Of a DNA stretch of 10,854 nt, positions 1 through 5,658 are shown piece by piece. The position numbers and the translations under genes were made by a program. The notes below the pieces were generated by a model that was given only the letters and a program-made list of their open reading frames with translations, had not been told where the DNA came from and ran no database searches. The stretch covers positions 1 through 10,854 of the forward strand of contig JAOPVG010000598.1 of NCBI GenBank assembly GCA_025966255.1. Reading direction: 5' to 3'. The stretch is from Jatrophihabitans sp. (lineage in GTDB: Bacteria; Actinomycetota; Actinomycetes; Mycobacteriales; Jatrophihabitantaceae). Within the stretch, counting starts at the first letter, position 1; each line of letters begins with the position of its first letter.

Positions 1-319
<319 letters not shown>

Positions 320-343
320 CTACCCAGACAAGGACATCGCCCT

Positions 344-1135
344 ATGAGCACGTCCCTCGACGGCGGCGCCGTCCTCGACGGCGGCGCCGTCCTCGTCACC
401 GGCGCCGGTTCCGGCATGGGCGCCGCCATCGCCGCGTCCGTCGCGCAGGCCGGCGCGGCCGTTGCCGTGAACGACATCGACGCGCCCGCCGCCCAGCGCA
501 CCGTCGAGGAGATCACCGCCGCCGGTGGTCGTGCCGTCGCGGTCGCCGGCGACGTCGCCGATCAGATCGGCGCCAAGCAGATCGTCGGCGCCGCCGTCGA
601 TGCGTTCGGGCAGCTCACCGGACTGGTCAACAACGTCGGCCTGGTCCGCGGCGGCAAGCTGCTCGACATCACCGAGGCCGAGTGGGACTTCGTGATGCGC
701 GTCGACTGCTCCTCGGCGCTGTTCGTCAGCCAGGCCGCGTACCCGCACCTGGTCGCTACCGGCGGGCCGATCGTCAACAATTCCTCGCTGTGCGCGGTGT
801 TCCCTGCCCCCGGCGCCGGGTCCTACAACGCCGCCAAGGCCGCAATGGTCACCCTCACCCAGCAGCTCGCGCTGGAGTGGGGCCCCGAAGGCATCCGGGT
901 CAATGCGATCGCGCCCGGCATGATCAGCGGCACCCATTTCTCGGCCAGCAGTCAGGACGAGGGCGCCGCGGAGCGCCGCGGCAAGATCGTGCCGCTGCGC
1001 CGCACCGGACGCGCCACCGACATCGCCCCGGTTGCGTTGTTCCTGCTCAGCGACGCGTCCCGCTACATGACCGGCCAGCTGATAACCGTCGACGGCGGGC
1101 TCGGCATCGCGCTGCAGACGTTCATTCCGGCCTGA
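344..1135 (+). CDS. SDR-family NAD(P)-dependent oxidoreductase (first copy)
   Basis: A 263-residue classical short-chain dehydrogenase/reductase, the usual length for the family. It interconverts an alcohol and a ketone with a nicotinamide cofactor in the cytosol. The dinucleotide motif TGAGSGMG is at residues 19-26, an acidic D44 at the end of strand 2 favours NAD(H), NNVG is at 96-99, and the catalytic S148, Y161 and K165 are in the contexts NNSSLCA and YNAAK. PG follows VNAIA near the C-terminal half. The tetrad asparagine position carries D121 (RVDCSS), a known but less common variant. The start is ATG 344, with AAGGA 9 bases upstream; earlier in-frame codons would run through the divergent control region. 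The N-terminus carries a duplicated LDGGAV. It is followed after 29 bases by the Rieske oxygenase, so the two are probably co-transcribed and the SDR may oxidise the hydroxylated product. Substrate not predictable. Confidence 0.88.
   Translation: MSTSLDGGAVLDGGAVLVTGAGSGMGAAIAASVAQAGAAVAVNDIDAPAAQRTVEEITAAGGRAVAVAGDVADQIGAKQIVGAAVDAFGQLTGLVNNVGLVRGGKLLDITEAEWDFVMRVDCSSALFVSQAAYPHLVATGGPIVNNSSLCAVFPAPGAGSYNAAKAAMVTLTQQLALEWGPEGIRVNAIAPGMISGTHFSASSQDEGAAERRGKIVPLRRTGRATDIAPVALFLLSDASRYMTGQLITVDGGLGIALQTFIPA
356..391 (+). repeat. Perfect 18-bp in-frame tandem duplication at the SDR N-terminus
   Basis: CTCGACGGCGGCGCCGTC occurs twice in direct succession (356-373 and 374-391). It encodes LDGGAV-LDGGAV immediately before the VTGAGSGMG cofactor-binding strand. 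The second copy forms the normal first beta-strand of the fold and the first is extra. Identity at the nucleotide level suggests a recent slippage event. Confidence 0.9.
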
Positions 1136-1164
1136 TTCATCCGCGCCGTTCCACGGAGGACGCG

Positions 1165-2505
1165 ATGCTCGCCGCTGACGAACCCCAACTGGCGCGCGAC
1201 TGCCCGATCCAGGACGGCGACGTCCGGCTGGACACGGACCGCTACACCTCGCCGCGGGTGATGTCGCAGGAGTTCGAACGGCTGTGGATGCGGGTTTGGC
1301 AGCCCGCGTGTCTGGTGGACGACCTGCGGCAGGCCGGGTCCTGGCGCGAGTACCGGGTCGGCACGAAGTCCTTCGTCGTTGTGCGCGGCCAGGACGGCGT
1401 GATCCGCGCGTTCCGCAATTCCTGCCTGCACCGCGGGCTGCTGCTGTGCGAGGGCCAGGGACGCTCGAACTCGCTGCGCTGCCCCTACCACGGCTGGGCC
1501 TGGCGGCTGGACGGGACGCTCTCGCACGTCCAGGACCGTGAGTTCTTCAATCCGCTCGACGACTCGGCGTACGCCCTGCCCGAGGTCGGGTGCGCCACCT
1601 GGGCCGGGTTCGTGCTGATCAACCCGAGCCCGGAGGACAGCCTGTCCCTCAAGGAGTATCTCGCGCCGCTCCCCGAGCACCTAAACAGTTACGAGCTCGA
1701 GGAGTACGTGCCGCTCGGGATCAACGTCCAGGCGCCGGTCGCGTGCAACTGGAAGACCTGGCAGGACGCTTTTGTCGAGACCTACCACCTGCCGTTCCTG
1801 CACTCGCAGGGCCTGCTGTTCAGCAATGAGCTGGGCACCCGGTTCTCGCTGCTCGGCGAGCACTCGCTGATGGTCACGCCGTTCGCCGAGGCCAGTGGCC
1901 GGGTGCGCACCGTGACGCAACGCCAAGTCCTGGAGGCCTACCTCGGCCAGCTGCCTGTGACCAGCCGCAAGCTCATGGGCGCCGAGTCCCTCGACGTGGA
2001 CGAGCTGCTCGCGCGGCACGGCTCGGGCTGGTCGGACGGCGATGAGCCGACCGCGCGGGACGTCATCGCGTCGATGCTGCGCGGCGTCACGGAGGCGACC
2101 GGCTTCGACACCAGCCCATTCGGCGACGCGCAGGTGACCGACGTCTGGCAGTACCTGATGTTTCCCAACCTGCTGCTGGCCTGCCACCCCGGCCACGCCT
2201 TCATCACTTGGGTGACACCGGACCCGGTCGACCCGAACCGCTGTACGGTCCGGGTGGTGAACCTGCGCTGGACGCGTCCGGAGGAACGAGACGCGGTCCG
2301 CGAGCCGCTGCGTGTGCTCGCCGAGGACGAACTCAGCGGTGCCGAGCTGGCGCGGCTGGGGCGGGCCGTCGAGCAGGATGTGGTGAACGTCCGCCGTCAG
2401 CAGCTGGGCCTGCGACTGGGCGGACTCACCCACCAGACGTTGTCGCGGCACGAGACCCGCATCGTTCACCTGCACAAGACGATCGATGCCTATTTGGCGC
2501 GCTGA
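1165..2505 (+). CDS. Rieske non-heme iron oxygenase, alpha (catalytic) subunit
   Basis: A 446-residue aromatic-ring-hydroxylating-type oxygenase alpha subunit, full length for the family. It uses O2 and electrons relayed through a [2Fe-2S] Rieske centre to hydroxylate or demethylate a substrate. Rieske ligands are C87-x-H89 and C106-xx-H109 (CLHRG ... CPYHGW). The mononuclear iron site is H208 and H213 in DAFVETYHLPFLH, with D405 in EQDVVNVRRQQLGL the likely third ligand. D201 sits at the usual bridging acidic position. The C-terminus, HKTIDAYLAR, looks natural. The start is ATG 1165, with GGAGGA 4 bases upstream. It lies 29 bases after the SDR stop. No beta subunit, ferredoxin or reductase gene is in the window, so it may work as an alpha-only (KshA-like) oxygenase with partners encoded elsewhere. 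An in-frame remnant follows directly after the stop. Substrate unknown. Confidence 0.93.
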   Translation: MLAADEPQLARDCPIQDGDVRLDTDRYTSPRVMSQEFERLWMRVWQPACLVDDLRQAGSWREYRVGTKSFVVVRGQDGVIRAFRNSCLHRGLLLCEGQGRSNSLRCPYHGWAWRLDGTLSHVQDREFFNPLDDSAYALPEVGCATWAGFVLINPSPEDSLSLKEYLAPLPEHLNSYELEEYVPLGINVQAPVACNWKTWQDAFVETYHLPFLHSQGLLFSNELGTRFSLLGEHSLMVTPFAEASGRVRTVTQRQVLEAYLGQLPVTSRKLMGAESLDVDELLARHGSGWSDGDEPTARDVIASMLRGVTEATGFDTSPFGDAQVTDVWQYLMFPNLLLACHPGHAFITWVTPDPVDPNRCTVRVVNLRWTRPEERDAVREPLRVLAEDELSGAELARLGRAVEQDVVNVRRQQLGLRLGGLTHQTLSRHETRIVHLHKTIDAYLAR

Positions 2506-2700
2506 GTCGACGCGGGCGAGCGGGTCGACGTCACCGAGCTGGCCGGCGCGGAGCCGATCGACGCCAGGCTGTCCGGCCGCAGCCGGTTCACCTTCTCGGT
2601 GGACTACCTGACGAACGAGTAGATCTCGGTGAAGCTGCACCTGCGGTTCCGCACCCGTTACGAGGACGACTGGCACCGCACGCTCGTCCGGCCCCTCTGA
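2506..2700 (+). pseudogene. Gene remnant with internal TAG, no start codon
   Basis: The codons directly after the Rieske stop, in the same frame, form 63 sense codons of which all but one end in G or C. This is the pattern of real genes here. They are interrupted by one TAG at 2620-2622 and closed by TGA at 2698-2700. The text around the TAG reads SRFTFSVDYLTNE-stop-ISVKLHLRFRTRYEDD and ends WHRTLVRPL. The TAG is one base from CAG (Gln). There is no in-frame ATG or GTG before the TAG with room for an N-terminus, so this looks like the C-terminal end of a gene whose 5' part was deleted up against the oxygenase and which later gained a nonsense codon. I do not recognise the family, and it does not resemble the C-terminus of a Rieske beta subunit. 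A sequencing error at the TAG is possible but would not supply a start. Confidence 0.6.
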
Positions 2701-2727
2701 CGCCGATCGGCCTTACAGCCGGACAGA

Positions 2728-2765
2728 CGAATCGGCCGGGGGAACGGACCACCCCGGCCGATTCG
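2728..2765. terminator. Bidirectional stem-loop terminator between convergent genes
   Basis: A perfect 14-bp inverted repeat: CGAATCGGCCGGGG at 2728-2741 pairs with CCCCGGCCGATTCG at 2752-2765 around a 10-base loop. It lies between the end of the plus-strand oxygenase region and the stop of the minus-strand binding-protein gene, the expected place for a shared terminator. No T-run follows on either strand, which is common for actinobacterial terminators. Confidence 0.82.
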
Positions 2766-2781
2766 CGGTCTGCGCTGGGCG

Positions 2782-4368
2782 CTATCGCGTCAGCGTGTCC
2801 AGGTGCAGCAAGGTGAAGGTGATCATCTTGATGCCCTTGGCGAAGTACTGCTTCTGCTGCTGGTCCAGCGGCAGTACGTCGTTGTTCTTGATGACGGTTT
2901 TCTGCACGGCGTCCCACGCGGCGCACTGGGTGTCCGGCGTCGAGGAGAACGCCGCCTGCACGAGGGAGTTGACGGCCGGGTCGTTGATGCTGGTGTTACC
3001 GCCGCCGTCCTTGAAGCTCGGGCCGGTCATGTACAGCATGTAGTCACCCGGAGCCGGGCCGCCACCACTGAGCAGCTGCTGGGCGAGGTCGTAGTTGCCG
3101 GCCACCAGGAGCTGGTTGTAGGTCGAGGCGTCCACGCTCTTGATCTTGACGTCGATCCCTACCTCGCCCAGGGTGCTGGCGATGTACTCCTGGCCGGCCG
3201 CGCTGAAGTTTTGCGTGGTCGTGACCATGGTGAAGCTGAGCTGCTTGCCGCCCTTAGTCGCCTTGCCGCCGGAGATGGTGTACCCATCGGCCTGCAGCGT
3301 CGCCTTGGCGGTGTTCACGCTCGGGGGTGAGACGAGCGAGGCGACCGAGGGGTCGTAGCAGGTCGCGCCGGGTGCGAACGGTGACGCACTCGTCACGCCG
3401 TAGCCCCCGGTGTCGGCCTGCATGAACGCCTTGGTGTCGATCGCCTGGCTGATCGCCTTGCGCACCTGCTGGTCCTGCAACGCAGTGTTGCTCGGGTTGA
3501 ATACCAGGTTCGACAGGTACTGCCCACCGAAGGTGGTGTGCGTCAGCGACTTGTCGGCGATGAGCCGGGCCACGTCGGGTCCGGTGATGGACGCGATGTC
3601 CAGCTGCCCGGTGACCAGCTCGTTGGCCGCGGTGCTCTCATCGGTGACCACGTGCACGGTCAGGCTGGACGGTCGACCGGCGCCATCGGTCGTCTCGCCG
3701 TTCGGGCCCCATTTCCAGCCCGGGCGCGCGGTGAGCTTCACGTGGTCGCTGTGGACGGCCTCGGCGATGGTGTACGGGCCGGAGCCGACGGTCTGCGTCG
3801 AGTTCTTCGCCTTCATCATCGTGATGCCCGCCGGGCAGATGATCGAGGCGTGGGCGTCACTGAGCTTGTACAGCGCGTCGCTGTAGGGCTTGCCGAGCTC
3901 GATCGTGACGGTGCTGGCGTCATTGGTGATCTTGTACGGACCACCGCCCAGCTCCTGCGGCGCCTCGGACTGCGTAGTCAGGTACTTCAGCGAGCCGGCG
4001 ATGGCGGCCGCGTCCATCGGCGTGCCGTCCGAGCAGGTCACGCCGGAGCGGATGGTGAACACCAACTTGGTCGGCGTCACGTTCCACTTGGTGGCGAGGT
4101 AGGGAACGACGGTCTTGCCGTCGGGCCCGAGTGCGACCAGGCGGTCGAAGATGCCGCTGTCGAGGATGTCGGTGTTGAGGTTGCCCGAGGTCTGGTACGG
4201 ATCCAGGGTCGGCCAGTCACCGCCGATGCGGACGTTCACGTTGGCGTGCCCGGAAGCGTGGGTGGTCGAGGCTCCCGAACCTTTCGGCGACGCCGACCCG
4301 CTGCTCGTGCATGCAGCCAGGGACACGGCCACCACGGCCATGATCGGTACCAGCAGTCTCAGCTTCAT
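2782..4368 (-). CDS. ABC transporter substrate-binding lipoprotein, family 5 (peptide/nickel/opine type)
   Basis: A 528-residue extracellular solute-binding protein. The N-terminus MKLRLLVPIMAVVAVSLAAC is a lipoprotein signal peptide with lipobox LAAC and lipidated C20. It is followed by a Ser/Thr/Gly-rich linker (21-43) that tethers the protein to the outer face of the membrane. The body shows family 5 hallmarks: IGGDWPTLDPYQTS near 48, GIFDRLVAL, VVPYLATKWNV, FTIRSGVTCSDGTPMDAAAI, VGSGPYTI and VRKAISQAIDTKAF. The start is ATG 4368, with GAAGAGG 6 bases upstream; this places the signal peptide at the N-terminus, whereas extending upstream adds sequence unlike a signal. It stands alone, with no permease or ATPase gene in the window. 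Family 5 members bind peptides, metals, glycosides or other solutes. The catabolic surroundings suggest uptake or sensing of the substrate, which is inference. Palindromes lie upstream. Confidence 0.92.
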   Translation of the reverse strand: MKLRLLVPIMAVVAVSLAACTSSGSASPKGSGASTTHASGHANVNVRIGGDWPTLDPYQTSGNLNTDILDSGIFDRLVALGPDGKTVVPYLATKWNVTPTKLVFTIRSGVTCSDGTPMDAAAIAGSLKYLTTQSEAPQELGGGPYKITNDASTVTIELGKPYSDALYKLSDAHASIICPAGITMMKAKNSTQTVGSGPYTIAEAVHSDHVKLTARPGWKWGPNGETTDGAGRPSSLTVHVVTDESTAANELVTGQLDIASITGPDVARLIADKSLTHTTFGGQYLSNLVFNPSNTALQDQQVRKAISQAIDTKAFMQADTGGYGVTSASPFAPGATCYDPSVASLVSPPSVNTAKATLQADGYTISGGKATKGGKQLSFTMVTTTQNFSAAGQEYIASTLGEVGIDVKIKSVDASTYNQLLVAGNYDLAQQLLSGGGPAPGDYMLYMTGPSFKDGGGNTSINDPAVNSLVQAAFSSTPDTQCAAWDAVQKTVIKNNDVLPLDQQQKQYFAKGIKMITFTLLHLDTLTR

Positions 4369-4444
4369 CTGTGACCTCTTCCCCGTCGAGGGTGGATCCG
4401 AGTGGTGCACCATGGCGACATTGCGTGCCGACGTCCGTGCTGTA

Positions 4445-4460
4445 AAACTCATCAGTACAC
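4445..4460. promoter_or_regulatory. Copy of the shared 16-base element upstream of the binding-protein gene
   Basis: AAACTCATCAGTACAC matches AAATTCATCAGTACAC at 282-297 in 15 of 16 bases. On the minus strand it reads GTGTACTGATGAGTTT and lies 77-92 bases before the start codon of the binding protein, a sensible place for a promoter core or operator. Overlapping TACA-CGT-TGTA (4456-4466) adds short dyad symmetry. No good -35 box is evident. Confidence 0.4.
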
Positions 4461-4492
4461 GTTGTATCGGGAACGTAGCACGCTGGACCCAT

Positions 4493-4524
4493 GCCAAACA
4501 AGAACGTGCACGTTGCAGTTTGGC
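4493..4524. promoter_or_regulatory. 32-base nested palindrome, candidate operator
   Basis: Outer arms GCCAAAC (4493-4499) and GTTTGGC (4518-4524) are perfect complements. Between them, after 3 unpaired bases on each side, lies the perfect 12-base palindrome AACGTGCACGTT (4503-4514), and all parts share one centre. Thirteen of the sixteen pairs match. It is about 125-155 bases upstream of the binding-protein start codon, just beyond the element at 4445-4460, as expected for a dimeric or tetrameric regulator site. Confidence 0.5.
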
Positions 4525-4528
4525 GTAC

Positions 4529-4548
4529 ATCCTCAGCATGCTGATGAT
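4529..4548. promoter_or_regulatory. 20-base near-perfect palindrome, candidate second operator
   Basis: ATCCTCAGCATGCTGATGAT contains the perfect 12-base palindrome TCAGCATGCTGA and extends to 20 bases with a single mismatched pair. It begins 5 bases after the 32-base palindrome. It is not GC-rich and has no T-run, so it looks like a protein-binding site rather than a terminator. Confidence 0.45.
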
Positions 4549-4593
4549 CCGGGTTTGGCCGGGTTTCCGACACGCTGACGCCGGATTTGGCCG
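4549..4593. repeat. Direct repeats CCGG(G/A)TTTGGCCG
   Basis: CCGGGTTTGGCCG at 4549-4561 and CCGGATTTGGCCG at 4581-4593 agree in 12 of 13 bases and are 32 bases apart, close to three helical turns. Their core TTTGGC is also the right arm of the palindrome at 4493-4524. The block upstream of the binding-protein gene thus holds three direct and one inverted copy of this core. Confidence 0.5.
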
Positions 4594-4599
4594 CGTCTT

Positions 4600-5018
4600 C
4601 AGACCTCGACAGCGGCACGGATGACCAGCGCGCACATGTATCGCCACGCCCTTCCAGGTCCCGTCGTCGAAGTCCGGGAAGTCCGAGCGGCGGGTGCCCG
4701 AGGACGAAGTTGGACTGTGTCGCCGGTGCCGTTGACCAGCCGGCCGCCGGCCTCCATCAGGTTGCCCATCGCCCCGGTGGCGAAGCGGAGGGGGAACAGG
4801 AACGGGCCGAGGAACTCCAGGTTGGCCGCGGCGGCACCATCGTGACCTACCAGTCGGCGAACGCCGCGGGGTGTCCCACGCCTCGTCCAGGTCGAGGTGG
4901 TGGTGAGGAGTGCCAGCCCGCGGCCGACGCCCTCCGGTTGCCCTGTGCTCAGTCCGACGCGAAAGCCTCGCAACGCCAGGTGACCCAAGTCCATCAGCGT
5001 ACGGACGAACTGGACCAC
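4600..5018 (-). pseudogene. Decayed coding sequence with frameshifts, family not recognised
   Basis: No intact gene is present, but the minus strand holds blocks with the local GC-third-codon signature in shifting frames. From right to left these are: VVQFVRTLMDLGHLAL near 5018-4971; LDLDEAWDTP near 4892-4863, then AAFADW followed by TAG (4849-4847) in another frame; about 40 codons near 4838-4715 including NLEFLGPFLFPLRFATGAMG and NLMEAGGRLVNGTGDT; SNFVLGHPPL after a shift; and SDFPDFDDGTWKGVA after another shift, near 4687-4640. The order and spacing suggest one or two genes on the minus strand that have lost frame, one ending at the TAG. A single frame stays open across the region but has coding-like third positions only in patches, so I do not call it a gene. 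I cannot name the family. Confidence 0.42.
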
Positions 5019-5059
5019 GAAGTTCTATCCTCGTCCAGGTAACACGATGGGGTTACATT

Positions 5060-5078
5060 GATGCGCTGTGTACGCATC
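5060..5078. promoter_or_regulatory. 19-bp inverted repeat, likely MarR autoregulatory operator
   Basis: GATGCGCTGTGTACGCATC has perfect 6-base arms (GATGCG/CGCATC) around a 7-base centre and ends 28 bases before the marR-type start codon. MarR proteins commonly repress their own gene from palindromes of this size and position. The centre contains GTGTAC, also found in the elements at 282-304 and 4445-4460. A possible -10, TACATT (5054-5059), abuts it on the left. Confidence 0.55.
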
Positions 5079-5106
5079 GATTGCGGCGTCCGAAAGGGTG
5101 ACGGGG

Positions 5107-5592
5107 ATGGTTGAGTTCGAGCTCCACGACGCACCGGGCCACCTGCTGCGGCGCGCCCAACAGCTGCACGCGGCCGTGTTCGCCGACGTTGTTTCCGAGG
5201 CCGATCTCACGACGCCGCAGTTCGCGGTGCTGACCGCGCTGCGCAACGGCCCCGAGATCGACCAGGTGCGCTTGTCCCAAAAACTGGCCATCGACCGGTC
5301 GACGATCGCGGACGTCGCGACCCGGCTCGAGGAGCGCGGCCTCATCCACCGAAAGCGCGACACGAAGGACGGGCGGCGAAACCTGCTTTCCCTCAGTGCG
5401 GCGGGCCGAGCGCTGCACGACCGCACCGCGCCCGAGGTCGTGGAGGTGGGCCAGCGGCTCATCGAACCGCTCAGCGAGCGCGACCGCAAGACGCTGATGC
5501 GGCTGCTGTCGACAATCATCGCCGCCCACGACCCCTACTTCGACGAGACCAAGGACGCGGCCGAGCCGGCACCGTCTCCCCGCCGCCGATAA
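5107..5592 (+). CDS. MarR-family transcriptional regulator
   Basis: A 161-residue winged-helix DNA-binding protein, typical MarR length. It binds palindromic operators as a dimer, usually as a repressor released by a small aromatic or lipophilic ligand. TTPQFAVLTALRNGPE (35-50) leads into the HTH. The recognition helix is DRSTIADVATRLEERGLI (63-80), and the wing RKRDTKDGRRNLLSL (82-96) carries the family D-x-DGRR signature. Terminal helices (1-30 and 107-145) would form the dimer interface, and a short Pro/Arg tail ends the protein. I chose ATG 5107, with GAAAGG 9 bases upstream. In-frame GTG codons at 5068 and 5098 are possible, but the first overlaps the inverted repeat. The acyl-CoA ligase follows 66 bases later in the same direction and is the best candidate target besides itself. 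Confidence 0.88.
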   Translation: MVEFELHDAPGHLLRRAQQLHAAVFADVVSEADLTTPQFAVLTALRNGPEIDQVRLSQKLAIDRSTIADVATRLEERGLIHRKRDTKDGRRNLLSLSAAGRALHDRTAPEVVEVGQRLIEPLSERDRKTLMRLLSTIIAAHDPYFDETKDAAEPAPSPRRR

Positions 5593-5650
5593 CAGTCCGT
5601 ATACTGAGCATCGCAAACCCTGGGCGCCGCCCGCCCACGCCAACGATGCG
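5593..5650 (+). promoter_or_regulatory. Candidate promoter and operator half-sites before the acyl-CoA ligase
   Basis: The gap holds a good -10 match, TATACT (5600-5605), within CAGT-6-ACTG symmetry (5593-5606), but no clear -35. GCATCG (5608-5613) and its complement CGATGC (5644-5649) form a widely spaced inverted repeat, and GATGCG (5645-5650) equals one arm of the inverted repeat at 5060-5078. This fits control of the ligase by the adjacent MarR protein, but the half-sites are short. Confidence 0.35.
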
Positions 5651-5658
5651 GAGCGTGC

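Noticed and set aside
1681..2676. Long open frame on the minus strand opposite the oxygenase
   Set aside because: It lies antisense to a gene with clear Rieske and iron-binding motifs, and its composition (rich in R, Q, V, H) is the usual shadow of GC-rich codon bias. No ribosome site or family motif was seen.
2506..2700. C-terminal domain of the oxygenase reached by TGA readthrough
   Set aside because: The oxygenase already ends at a natural family length and C-terminus, and a TAG blocks the extension after 38 codons; a decayed separate gene is simpler.
4493..4548. The palindromes as a transcription terminator or IS end
   Set aside because: They are not GC-rich, no T-run follows, no transposase or target duplication is nearby, and the location is upstream of a gene; an operator role fits better.
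4369..4647. Upstream extension of the binding-protein frame
   Set aside because: It would place about 90 non-signal residues before a clear lipoprotein signal peptide, and the GAAGAGG ribosome site supports ATG 4368.
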